NCBI RefSeq assembly: GCF_900491745.1
Contig: NZ_UETR01000025.1
Coordinates: forward strand, 1 to 41,242
Length of the DNA: 41,242 nt
Origin: Amarolinea aalborgensis
GTDB lineage: Bacteria > Chloroflexota > Anaerolineae > SSC4 > Amarolineaceae
Direction: 5' to 3'
Position 1 is the first letter of the stretch. Each line of letters starts with the position of its first letter. Shown piece by piece: positions 6,500 through 16,848 of the stretch. Below the pieces are notes generated by a model, which saw only the letters and a program-made list of their open reading frames with translations, was not told where the DNA came from and made no database searches. The position numbers were made by a program, and so were the translations under genes.

Positions 6500-9130
6500 T
6501 TACGGCATCACCATCGGCAGACGCACCTGGCTGAGGCGGCCCGGCTCGGCCATTAGCACGATCGTGTCAATCCCCACAAAGCGATTGGTGGTATTGGGGC
6601 CGCCATCAATTACGATGGTGACGTGGTTGAAGCCGACCGGCGTGCTGTTGCGATCGAAGGTGACCTGCATCGTCGAAGGCACCTGCCCACGATTCGGATT
6701 CAAAATCAGCCAGTCGTAGGAATCAACATCGCCATCACCTGCTGGACCGGCATAGTGCCAACCCTTGCCTGTCCAGGTGAAAGCCTCCGGCTCGGCCTGC
6801 ATCTTGTCCTTCCACTGCGCCCACATGGACGCGGGAATGGCGCCGGCGATCCAGTGGATGCCGGTGCCGCCGCCGCGCTGGTTGATGTACAGGAGGGCGG
6901 ATTCAACGTTCTGGCTGCGGTCTTGGATCCACATCAGAGAGTCTATCGGGTTCTGGCTGCTGTCCAGGACATCCATCACCGGGCCAACCATCCGCAGCGT
7001 GATCGGAATGTTCTGTGGGGTATTGGTGACGCCGCCGCCCGTGGCGGTCACGCGGATCGTGGCGGTGTATGTACCTGGCCTCAGCCCCGTCGAGTTGACG
7101 CTGACGGTTACGCTGCGCGGCGTCGTGCCGCTGGGGGGCGTCAGCGAGAGCCACGCCACACCTTCCACGATGCTGGCCGTCCAGTTGACAACGCCCGGCG
7201 TGCCGGTGTTGCCGATGTTCAACGTCTGACTCGCAGGCGATGGGCCGCCAGCTGTGCCGTTGAAGGTGAGACTGGTTGGCGAAACCGTCAAACCTGGCGG
7301 CCGCACGACGAAGCTGACGGCCACGTCTTTGGGGCTGGCCTGGATCGGTATGCCGTTCTTCGAGGCGGTGATACGGATGACGGCGCTGTAACTGCCAGAC
7401 GCCAGGCCCGCCGGATTGACCGTCACGTTCAGCGCGGCGCCGCTCGGCCCGGCGCTGCCAGAGCTTGGACTCAGGCTCAACCAGGACGGGTTGCCCTGTG
7501 CCACGGCCGTCCAATTGAAACTGCCGGTGTTGGCGCTGTTCCTGATCGTCACAGCCTGGCTGGCGGGCGCGCCTCCGCCGTAGTCAGCCGTGAAACTCAG
7601 GCTGGCGGGTGTGACATCCAGCACCTGCGGCCGCACGGTCATTGTGATCGAGACCTCTTTGGGGCTGCCGTCAATCGGGTTGCCGTTGCGCGTGGCCGTC
7701 ACTCGGATCGTGCCGCTGTAGGTATTGGGCTGCAGGTTTCCTGGATTGACCGTCACACTGACCGCCTGGCCGTCAGCGCCGGTCGTGCCCGAACTGGGAT
7801 TCACCGTGATCCAACTGGAGCCGCTGGTGATGCTGGCCGCCCAATTGATCGTGTCGCTGTTGCCGTCATTCTTGACGGTGAAGGTCTGCGCCGCCGGGGA
7901 TCCGCTGCCGAAGTCGGCTGCGAACGCCAGGCTGCTCGGCGTCACATTCAGATTGGGGTTGACCTGCACGCCCTGGCCGTCTACGTTGCCGATGGCAAAG
8001 GAGCTTTTCCAACTGCCCGTGTATTCGAGATAATCGTTGTTGACCTCAGGCTGCGGGAAGTAACGCACAGAGGCGTCACGAATGATCACGGCTTCGTCGC
8101 GGCCGTCGCCGTCGAGGTCGCCGGCGTCCACGTCATTCCAGCCCGGCCCCAGATTGGCCGGCTCGAAGTCACGCATGGAGGTGCCGCTTGGATTGCGAAT
8201 GGCCAACTGCACCACGTTGTTGTCATTGACGCTTCGCAGCATCAGCACTTCATCATCGCCGTCACCATTCAGGTCGCCGACCGCCAGGCTGGTGAAGTTG
8301 GGGTACAGTTTCTCGCCGTACAGTTCATCCCACTGGTTGGATGACCGCCAGCGCCAGACCCAGAATGAGTTGAGCTGGAAGAGTACGCCGGTGCGAGACA
8401 GCGCCATCTCGCGCTTCGGGGTCGAGTCAAGATAAATGTCGCCAACAGCCACGTCAGTCCAAACGAAGCCGGAGGTGCTGTCAATCAGCACGCTGAAGTT
8501 GCTGCCGCTCCAGGCTTTGACCAACTTATCCGCGTCGCGCAGCATGACGAAATCTGCGCGGCCATCGCCGTCAATGTCACCCGTAGCCAGTGTGCGGAAC
8601 TGGCCGCCGAAGGTCTCCGTGTAGATCTGCGTCCAGGTCGTGCCGGTGGCATCGCCGCGCCAGACGTACAGCCTCTCGCCGCTGCCTTCGGAATGGGTGG
8701 CGATAATCTCGTCGCGCCCATCATTGTTCAGGTCGCCGGTCGCCACCAGGCGCCACACGCGGCCGCCTGTGACCGACTGCTCGAAGGCGACGGTGGTTGC
8801 GCCGCTCGGTTTGAACGGATCGAAGGCCTTGAGCGTGCCGCCCTGCATGGCGATGATCTCCGCGTCGCGATCGCCGTTGAGGTCGCCCACGGCTACTTTT
8901 TCCCAACCCAAATCAGGCGACTGCCAGGTGGCTGGCTGAAAACCAGCCTGGGTGTAGGGATCTTTGACGATGATGCGGCCGCGGTTGTTGGACGAGTTGT
9001 CAATGACGATGATCTCGGCATCCGTCACGACAGCGCCTGCCGGTTTTGCGGTCACCGGCGTCAGGCTGCTCAACGGCAGCATCGCCACCACGGCGAGCAA
9101 GCGCCACAGCTTGAATCGGATTTTGTGCAT
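6500..9130 (-). CDS. Secreted FG-GAP/VCBS-repeat protein with BACON-type Ig-like domains
   Basis: A large secreted or surface protein of 876 residues. A Sec signal peptide covers about residues 1-28 (MHKIRFKLWRLLAVVAMLPL, cut near TPVTA). Residues 30-385 carry about seven FG-GAP repeats with calcium-binding loops such as GDLNGDRDAEII, GDIDGDGRADFV and GDLDGDGRDEAV, suggesting a beta-propeller. Three BACON-like modules follow (about 390-500, 503-613 and 613-715), each with a SLxFxAxxGxxxPAxQ strand pattern and a W-x-x-x-x-P-S-x-G core. The C-terminal 160 residues resemble a fourth, divergent module. The start at 9130 is chosen for the signal peptide and a GGGAGAAAG ribosome site; the frame open above it overlaps tgt and is spurious. 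Adhesion or glycan binding is inferred. Confidence 0.9.
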   Translation of the reverse strand: MHKIRFKLWRLLAVVAMLPLSSLTPVTAKPAGAVVTDAEIIVIDNSSNNRGRIIVKDPYTQAGFQPATWQSPDLGWEKVAVGDLNGDRDAEIIAMQGGTLKAFDPFKPSGATTVAFEQSVTGGRVWRLVATGDLNNDGRDEIIATHSEGSGERLYVWRGDATGTTWTQIYTETFGGQFRTLATGDIDGDGRADFVMLRDADKLVKAWSGSNFSVLIDSTSGFVWTDVAVGDIYLDSTPKREMALSRTGVLFQLNSFWVWRWRSSNQWDELYGEKLYPNFTSLAVGDLNGDGDDEVLMLRSVNDNNVVQLAIRNPSGTSMRDFEPANLGPGWNDVDAGDLDGDGRDEAVIIRDASVRYFPQPEVNNDYLEYTGSWKSSFAIGNVDGQGVQVNPNLNVTPSSLAFAADFGSGSPAAQTFTVKNDGNSDTINWAASITSGSSWITVNPSSGTTGADGQAVSVTVNPGNLQPNTYSGTIRVTATRNGNPIDGSPKEVSITMTVRPQVLDVTPASLSFTADYGGGAPASQAVTIRNSANTGSFNWTAVAQGNPSWLSLSPSSGSAGPSGAALNVTVNPAGLASGSYSAVIRITASKNGIPIQASPKDVAVSFVVRPPGLTVSPTSLTFNGTAGGPSPASQTLNIGNTGTPGVVNWTASIVEGVAWLSLTPPSGTTPRSVTVSVNSTGLRPGTYTATIRVTATGGGVTNTPQNIPITLRMVGPVMDVLDSSQNPIDSLMWIQDRSQNVESALLYINQRGGGTGIHWIAGAIPASMWAQWKDKMQAEPEAFTWTGKGWHYAGPAGDGDVDSYDWLILNPNRGQVPSTMQVTFDRNSTPVGFNHVTIVIDGGPNTTNRFVGIDTIVLMAEPGRLSQVRLPMVMP

Positions 9131-9191
9131 TGGTTTTCTTTCTCCCATGAATCGAAAAGTATTTGCCTTCGGGTTGCGCACACAGCGCGGC

Positions 9192-9219
9192 ATTATAACA
9201 TAAGCAAAGACGGCCTCAA
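9192..9219 (-). promoter_or_regulatory. Promoter of the FG-GAP protein gene
   Basis: The minus strand has TATAAT at 9192-9197 and a TTGAGG -35-like box at 9214-9219 with a 16-bp spacer. It diverges from the tgt promoter about 45 bp away. Confidence 0.5.
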
Positions 9220-9244
9220 AACCTTCTCTATGAAGGCCGTTTTT
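9210..9244 (+). terminator. Terminator-like hairpin between the divergent promoters
   Basis: ACGGCCT (9210-9216) pairs with AGGCCGT (9234-9240) across a 17-nt loop and is followed by five T. It overlaps the -35 boxes of both divergent promoters and has no plus-strand gene upstream to terminate. It may insulate against read-through or act on the divergent transcript. Confidence 0.35.
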
Positions 9245-9270
9245 ACGATTTGCCTGAGTTGTCTTATAAT
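9242..9270 (+). promoter_or_regulatory. tgt promoter, implying a leaderless mRNA
   Basis: TTTACG (9242-9247), a 17-bp spacer and a perfect TATAAT (9265-9270). The expected start site, about 7 nt downstream, coincides with the tgt ATG at 9278. There is no Shine-Dalgarno sequence before that ATG; the upstream bases are TCCTCCC. Confidence 0.6.
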
Positions 9271-9277
9271 TCCTCCC

Positions 9278-10453
9278 ATGCCTTTTGATTTTACCCTTCT
9301 TGCGGCCGATGCAACGACCGCCGCGCGCACGGGCGTTTTCCAAACGCCCCATGGCCCCATTGCCACACCCTGTTTTGCCCCAGTCGGCACGCAGGCCACG
9401 GTCAAGACCCTGACCCCGGCCGATCTGCAGGAACTGGGCGTGACGCTGATCCTGGCCAATACCTACCACCTTTACTTGCGCCCCGGCAGTGAGTTGGTGG
9501 CGCGGCTGGGCGGCCTGCACCGCTTTATGGCCTGGGACGGCCCCATCCTCACCGATTCGGGCGGCTACCAGGTCTTCAGCCTGGCCCACCGGCGCAAGTT
9601 GGACGCGGACGGCGTCACCTTTCGCTCGCATCTCGACGGCAGCCTGCACCGCTTCACCCCAGAAAAGGTGATGGAGATCGAAGCTGATCTCGGCGCGGAT
9701 ATCATCATGGCCCTGGATGAGTGCCCTGATCCCCTCGACCGCCACTATAATGAAATTGCCCTGCAGCGCACCCATGCCTGGGCCGCGCGCTGTCGTGAGT
9801 CGCAGCGCCGGCCGGATCAGGCCCTTTTCGGCATTGTGCAGGGCGGCATCTTTCCCGACCTGCGCGTGCAGAGCGCCCACTTCCTGCGCAGCCTCGATTT
9901 TCCGGGCTACGGCATCGGGGGGCTGGCCGTGGGTGAAACCAAAGAGCAGATGTACGCCACACTCGACATCACGCTGCCCGAATTGCCCGCTAATCGGCCG
10001 CGTTACCTGATGGGGGTCGGCGCGCCGGAAGACCTGGTAGAAGCCGTGGCGCGCGGCGTGGACCTGTTCGACTGCGTGCTGCCCACGCGCGTGGCGCGCA
10101 ACGGCGGGCTGATGACCCATCGCGGCCGGTTGAATCTACGCAACGCGCAGTATGCGGCCGACACCGGGCCGGTGGAGGAAGGCTGCACCTGTTACTGCTG
10201 CCGCACCTTCAGCCGCGCGTATCTGCGTCACCTGTTCAAGGCCGGCGAGATTTTGGCCCTGCGCCTGGCGACGATGCACAACCTGCACTTTCTCCTGACG
10301 TTGATGGCCGACATGCGCGCCGCGATCAGCGTGGGCCGCTTCGACGAACTGCGCCGCGCCTTCCTGGCCGGCTATGAACGACCGGACCAGGAAACGCGTC
10401 ACCGCCAACATGCCGCGCACCGCCAACGCCTGGCGGCCGGGCTGGGCGTATGA
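9278..10453 (+). CDS. tgt: Queuine tRNA-ribosyltransferase (bacterial TGT)
   Basis: An enzyme of 391 residues that exchanges guanine-34 for preQ1 in tRNAs with GUN anticodons. Visible features are the substrate-binding aspartate in LTDSGGYQVFSL, the GIVQGG motif, GIGGLAVGE, the nucleophile region DLFDCVLPTRVARNG, and the zinc ligands C-x-C-x2-C (CTCYCC) with a later histidine in TMHNLHF. The length is normal for the family. The start at 9278 (MPFDFTLLAAD) is set by homology and by the promoter directly upstream; the long frame open before it overlaps the divergent gene. Its last 4 bp overlap the start of the PstS-like gene, so the two are co-transcribed. Confidence 0.96.
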   Translation: MPFDFTLLAADATTAARTGVFQTPHGPIATPCFAPVGTQATVKTLTPADLQELGVTLILANTYHLYLRPGSELVARLGGLHRFMAWDGPILTDSGGYQVFSLAHRRKLDADGVTFRSHLDGSLHRFTPEKVMEIEADLGADIIMALDECPDPLDRHYNEIALQRTHAWAARCRESQRRPDQALFGIVQGGIFPDLRVQSAHFLRSLDFPGYGIGGLAVGETKEQMYATLDITLPELPANRPRYLMGVGAPEDLVEAVARGVDLFDCVLPTRVARNGGLMTHRGRLNLRNAQYAADTGPVEEGCTCYCCRTFSRAYLRHLFKAGEILALRLATMHNLHFLLTLMADMRAAISVGRFDELRRAFLAGYERPDQETRHRQHAAHRQRLAAGLGV

Positions 10454-11228
10454 AAGGCCTGGCGATCTTACCGCTGCTGGCCTTGCTGCTGCTGGCCTGC
10501 AGCGGGACGCAGATCGAAACGCCGACGCCAGAGCGCATCAGCATTGCCGGTTCAACCAGCGCGCAGCCGCTGCTTCTCTCGCTGACCGCCGCCTATCACC
10601 GGCAGCATCCTGACATCTCCTTCGATCTACAGCCGGTGGGCAGCGCGCTGGGCCAGACAATGCTCATGAACCGACAGGCCGACCTGGCCGTCTCGTCGTG
10701 GCTGACCAGCACCCAACTGCCAGGCCTGCAGGTCTTGCCCATTGCCAGCGACGCGGTGATCGCCATCGTCCAGGCACGCAACCCCATCACCGACGTCACT
10801 CTGCTGCAGCTGCGGGGCATCTACCAGGGGCGCATCCTGGACTGGAAGGACGTTGGCGGCCGCAGTGGAGAGATTCTAGTCGTCAGCCGTGAAGAAGGCT
10901 CTGGCACACGGGCCTTGTTTGAAAAGAACGTCATGGGGGATCAGCGCGTCACATTGACTGCGGTCGTCATGCCCAGCGAAGAAGCCGTGCGCGCCTACGT
11001 CGCCTCGCACGCCAACGCCATTGGCTACGCGTCGCTCGTCGGCGCCAGCGGCCGCGGCGCAGACGCGGAAGTAAAGACGTTGGCGGTAGAGGGCGTGGTT
11101 CCCGAAATCGCCACCTTAACGACGTCGGGTTATCACCTCACACGCACCATCTACCTGCTCGCGCGCCGGCCCGTCAAGGCGTCGCTGCAGCCCTTCTTGA
11201 CGTTTGTGAGCCGCGAGACGGGAAAGTG

Positions 11229-11229
<1 letters not shown>
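10450..11229 (+). CDS. PstS-like phosphate-binding lipoprotein
   Basis: A periplasmic-type solute-binding protein of 259 residues in the phosphate-binding PstS family. The N-terminus is a lipoprotein signal with lipobox LLAC and Cys at about residue 17. The binding-protein fold shows AGSTSAQPLLLSL near residue 34, GRILDWKDVGG and the ligand-binding SREEGSGTRALFE. It is short compared with typical PstS and no pstCAB genes follow, so transport versus sensing is open. It overlaps the tgt stop by 4 bp. Minisatellite DNA begins right at its stop codon. Confidence 0.88.
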
Positions 11230-11394
<165 letters not shown>

Positions 11395-11421
11395 CATCCG
11401 CCTTCCACACACCCAATCTCT
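11395..11421 (+). repeat. 27-bp direct repeat, left copy
   Basis: A 27-bp sequence beginning CATCCGCCTTCC and ending CCAATCTCT recurs without mismatch at 21618-21644. Heptamer satellite DNA (GATCTCT/GATCTCC units) continues to its right in both copies. The two copies bracket the FtsK/DGR/WXG block. Confidence 0.93.
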
Positions 11422-11474
11422 GATCTCTGATCTCAGATCTCTAATACTTGGGCTACCAGAAAGGACGGGACCCG

Positions 11475-14399
11475 ATGACTGTAACCGAAGCAACGGATGA
11501 AGTTCGCACCCAATTTCAACAGATGGCGCACAGCGCGGCCCTGCTGCGCACATGGCAGGCGCACTACGTAGATGCATTGGCGGCGCAGCAAAAGGCCGCG
11601 CTGCTTGAACTGGCGGCGGTCTACACTGGTCAACGTGAGTCCGCGCAGGCCGAGTTTCGCCAACGGACGGCGGCGGCAGACGCCAGCCTGGCTGATGAGA
11701 CTGCGCAGATTCATGCGCGTTGGCAGACAGACAGTGCAGGCTTCGCCTGGCTTGCCGGTTCTTGGGCCGCCGCGGCCGCCGCAGCCTATACGTCGCCCCC
11801 GCTGACAGCGCCTACGCCCAGCAGTGTGCGCATCGGCCGCCTGCGCCTGGCGGGCGACCCTGGCGCGTGGGACATGCCGGCCCTGGCGCCCTTGCTCGGC
11901 CAGTCGCATGTGCTGATTGACGCCCGCGGCGACGCCGCCTTTGCCGCGGCGAGCCGAACGCTGCTGCAATCCATCCTGCTGCGCCTGGTTTTGACCTGCC
12001 CCCCGCGCCGCGTGCAGTTGACGCTGTGCGAGCCGGGCGGCGCGGGGAGCCTGCTGGCCGGTTTCCTGCATCTGCCGCAAGAGCAGCGTGGGCCTCGCGT
12101 TTTCGTGCGACCAGACGAACTCATCGCGCAGTTGGCGCAGATCAGCGAGCACATCACGCATGTGGCCCAGGAACGGCTGCGCAATGTCTACGCCACGGTG
12201 GAGGACTACAATGCGGCCAACCCGGCCACGGCCGTGCCCTACCGCGTGCTGGTGATTGCCGGCCTGCCCGCTGGCTGCGACGAGCGCACCTGGGCGGCCC
12301 TCCTGCAAGTGGCGCGCACCGGGCCGGCCGCCGGCGTCTATCTGCTGGCAACCCTGGACAGCCTGACCCCGCCCGCGCGCAACATCAACCTCGCAGACCT
12401 GACCGCGCTGTGCACCCCGCTGCGCTTCACCGCCACTGACTGCCTGCTCTGGCAAGACGCGGAGCTGGGCGAATTTGCGGTGACGCCCGACGCGCCGCCG
12501 CCTGCCGCACAGATGAACGCCTGGCTGACCGCAGCCGGGGAAGGGTTGACGCAGACGACAATGGCGCTGGACTTTGCGCAGATCATGCCGCCGCCAGAAC
12601 AGCGCTGGACCGGCAGCAGCCGCGATGGGCTGGATATCCCGATCGGCCTGGACAGCACGGGCGCCGTGCACCGTCTGCAGTTGGGTCGCGGCGTCATCCA
12701 TCATGGCCTGCTGGGCGGCGCGCCTGGCTCAGGCAAATCGAACCTGCTGCACGTGCTGATCATGCAGTTGGCCCTGACCTATTCGCCGGACGAGGTCGAG
12801 CTGTACCTGTTAGACTTCCGCGAAGGCGTCGAATTCCAGGACTATGTGTCGCTGCCGCACGCGCGCGTGGTGGCCTTGGAAAGCGAGCGCGAGTTTGCGC
12901 TGAGCATCCTGGAACGCTTGAAGGCAGAAATGACAGCGCGCGGCGACCGCTTCCGGCCGGCTGGTGTGCAGCTCCTGGCCGACTACGTGGGCGTGACAGG
13001 GCGCCCCTTCCCGCGCATTCTCCTCATCATTGACGAGTTTCAGGTGCTCTTCAGCGAAGAGGACGCGCTGGCGCGTCAGGCCAGCGGGCTCCTGGACAGT
13101 CTCACACGCGTCGGTCGCGGCTTTGGCATCCATGTCTTGCTCAGTTCACAAACGCCAACGATCTCCGGCCTCTACGGCCGAACGCTGTACGAGCAGATGG
13201 GGCTGCGCATGGCGCTGCGGTGTACACCGATGGTCTCGCAGGCGGTGTTAGGCGATGGGAACGTGGCGGCCAGTCAGTTGAGCCAGGTTGGCCGGGCCAT
13301 TGTCAACGATGGACTGGGCGCTGCGCACCAAAACCGCGAGGTGCAGGTCGCGCTGCTGCCCGCGGCCGAACGCCGCGCCGCGCTGGCCGCGGTGCGCACG
13401 CTGGCGCACGGGCGCGGCGACCCGCCGGCTGTCACTTTTGCCGCGCGCGCGCCGGCGAGACTAGAGGCCAACCCCGAGCTGCAAGCGGCTCTGACGCAGG
13501 GGCGCGCCGCCGTGCTGGACGACGGCGTGCAGATCTGGCTGGGCGAACCGATCGCGATCAAAGCGCCGACCGCGGCGCGCCTGGACCGCTACGAAGCGTC
13601 CAACCTGCTGATCATCGGCGGCGATGAAGATCAGGCGTTTGGCTTGCTCACCGCGGCCGTGCTCAGCGTGGCTGCGCAGCGCGACCCCGCACAGGCTCAG
13701 TTCCTGGTCGGCGACTTCAGCCGGCCCACGTCACGCTACTTTGGGCTGTTCGGCCGCCTGAACCTGCCGCACCGCATCCTCCTGCTGAATGCGCGCCAGT
13801 TACGCGGCCCTGATCCGGCTGCTCCAGCGGCCGGCGCCAGCAGCAGCCCTGCTCCGGGTCGGACCTCTCGCTTCGATTTCCCGACGCCCGCGGTGAACGC
13901 GCCGCCGTCATCCGCCACCCCCCTGGACCGTCTGGAGGCGCTGATTACCGAGCGCTGGGCGCAGATGGATGCCGGGGTCGTACCAGACGGCCCGGCCATT
14001 TACCTGGTCTTGGCCGGTCTGCATGCCTGGCGCGACCTGCGACCAGTGGATTTCAAACCTTCGCCGGCGGCCGAGCAGGCGCTGCGCATCGCGGCGCGCG
14101 GGCCGGAAGTGGGCGTGCATGTCATCGCCTGGGCCGACAGCTACACCACGCTGGAGCAGAGCTTCAAGCGCGGCAGTCTGGCCCATTTCGATCACCGCGC
14201 CATCCTGCGCGTGAGCGAGCCCGAAAGCAACAATCTGTTGGGCAGTCCGCTGGCCGCCCGTTTGCCCGACGGCCGCGCGCTCTACCGCTTCGAAGGCGCC
14301 GCCCAGGGTGTGATAGAAAAATTCAAGCCCTACGTCGTGCCCGAGGCGACCGCCCTGACTGCCCTGGTTGCGCAGATTCGGGACGCAATGCGGGTGTGA
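11475..14399 (+). CDS. FtsK/SpoIIIE-EssC-like multi-domain ATPase without transmembrane segments
   Basis: A protein of 974 residues related to FtsK/HerA ATPases of type VII secretion (EssC/EccC). Residues 1-90 are a charged, Ala-rich coiled coil. About 110-330 is a degenerate ATPase-like domain. The middle domain is complete, with Walker A GGAPGSGKS (Lys 421) and Walker B RILLIIDEF (Asp 520), followed by LLSSQTPT. The third domain (about 690-974) has GGDEDQAFG where Walker A should be and is probably inactive. One active domain among three suggests EssC-like architecture, but no membrane helices or FHA domains are seen. ATG 11475 has AGGACGG 7 nt upstream; the TTG at 11448 is less likely. It heads the DGR/WXG block. 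Confidence 0.88.
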   Translation: MTVTEATDEVRTQFQQMAHSAALLRTWQAHYVDALAAQQKAALLELAAVYTGQRESAQAEFRQRTAAADASLADETAQIHARWQTDSAGFAWLAGSWAAAAAAAYTSPPLTAPTPSSVRIGRLRLAGDPGAWDMPALAPLLGQSHVLIDARGDAAFAAASRTLLQSILLRLVLTCPPRRVQLTLCEPGGAGSLLAGFLHLPQEQRGPRVFVRPDELIAQLAQISEHITHVAQERLRNVYATVEDYNAANPATAVPYRVLVIAGLPAGCDERTWAALLQVARTGPAAGVYLLATLDSLTPPARNINLADLTALCTPLRFTATDCLLWQDAELGEFAVTPDAPPPAAQMNAWLTAAGEGLTQTTMALDFAQIMPPPEQRWTGSSRDGLDIPIGLDSTGAVHRLQLGRGVIHHGLLGGAPGSGKSNLLHVLIMQLALTYSPDEVELYLLDFREGVEFQDYVSLPHARVVALESEREFALSILERLKAEMTARGDRFRPAGVQLLADYVGVTGRPFPRILLIIDEFQVLFSEEDALARQASGLLDSLTRVGRGFGIHVLLSSQTPTISGLYGRTLYEQMGLRMALRCTPMVSQAVLGDGNVAASQLSQVGRAIVNDGLGAAHQNREVQVALLPAAERRAALAAVRTLAHGRGDPPAVTFAARAPARLEANPELQAALTQGRAAVLDDGVQIWLGEPIAIKAPTAARLDRYEASNLLIIGGDEDQAFGLLTAAVLSVAAQRDPAQAQFLVGDFSRPTSRYFGLFGRLNLPHRILLLNARQLRGPDPAAPAAGASSSPAPGRTSRFDFPTPAVNAPPSSATPLDRLEALITERWAQMDAGVVPDGPAIYLVLAGLHAWRDLRPVDFKPSPAAEQALRIAARGPEVGVHVIAWADSYTTLEQSFKRGSLAHFDHRAILRVSEPESNNLLGSPLAARLPDGRALYRFEGAAQGVIEKFKPYVVPEATALTALVAQIRDAMRV

Positions 14400-14413
14400 A
14401 GCCTCGAGCGGGG

Positions 14414-14706
14414 GCCGCCACCGATTGAAATCGGCGGCTGAAAAAACCAAAAAACCTGCTCAAGCAGGTTTCAGGCGTGGCGCGCCGCCGATTGAAATCG
14501 GCCCCTGAAAAGGCTAAATGCCTGCTCACGCAGGTTCCAGTAGGTCACGCCTCCGGCGTGACGACGCCGTCGGCGGCAGATCGTGCTTTCTTGCGCCAAC
14601 GCACGGTCTGAAGACCCTATGACAATGACGGCGCCCTCTGCCACAAAAGCCGCCGATTGAAATCGGCGGCTGAAAAAACCGAAAACCTGCTCAGGCAGGT
14701 TTTCGG
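14414..14706 (+). repeat. Three copies of a two-hairpin REP-like element
   Basis: Copies lie at 14414-14472, 14484-14537 and 14649-14706. Each has a first hairpin around CCGATTGAAATCGG (a perfect GCCGCCGATT/AATCGGCGGC stem in the third copy), a linker TGAAAAAACC and a second hairpin AACCTGC/GCAGGTT. An extra palindrome, GTCACGCCTCCGGCGTGAC, lies near 14543-14561. These fill the 363-bp gap before DGR target 1. No coding potential is seen. Confidence 0.85.
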
Positions 14707-14762
14707 TGTACCAGTACCAGGCGTCGGATTCATCCGCTGCTTGATTGAAAGGAAACATCTCT

Positions 14763-16640
<1,878 letters not shown>

Positions 16641-16792
16641 CTGTTGGGCCTCTGGCCGCTGGCGCCTCTGGTCTCTGGAAAGCGCTGGAACTCTGGCGCG
16701 CTGGCTTGGCCCCGAGAGACGCCCCCGAACCAGACAGGCTCGTCGGTAGGCGTTCTCTGCCAGCGGGCCGCCGCAGGCGGCCAAATTTTTTT
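16641..16792 (+). repeat. Post-VR segment, copy 1, ending in a terminator
   Basis: About 150 bp after the target 1 stop are closely matched by 19742-19892 after target 2. The shared part includes a small GGCC-TCT-GGCC inverted repeat just after the VR and a GGCCGCC/GGCGGCC hairpin at the end. It is absent after the TR, so it distinguishes recipient from template. Confidence 0.85.
16766..16792 (+). terminator. Rho-independent terminator after DGR target 1
   Basis: GGCCGCC (16766-16772), loop GCA, GGCGGCC (16776-16782), then AAA and seven T. It lies about 125 bp after the target 1 stop and 57 bp before the reverse transcriptase start. Confidence 0.85.
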
Positions 16793-16848
16793 CGCAAAAA
16801 CCTGATTTGCTTTGGCGCTCACGGCTGCCATTGCCACAGGAGCTGACC

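Noticed and set aside
6623..8344. A 573-codon plus-strand frame
   Set aside because: It is antisense to the FG-GAP/BACON gene, where the repeats give internally repetitive shadow protein, and no ribosome site is present.
14414..14706. The repeated hairpins as intrinsic terminators of the FtsK-like gene
   Set aside because: They occur three times with conserved linkers and lack T runs, so a dispersed repeat explains them better, although some termination effect is possible.
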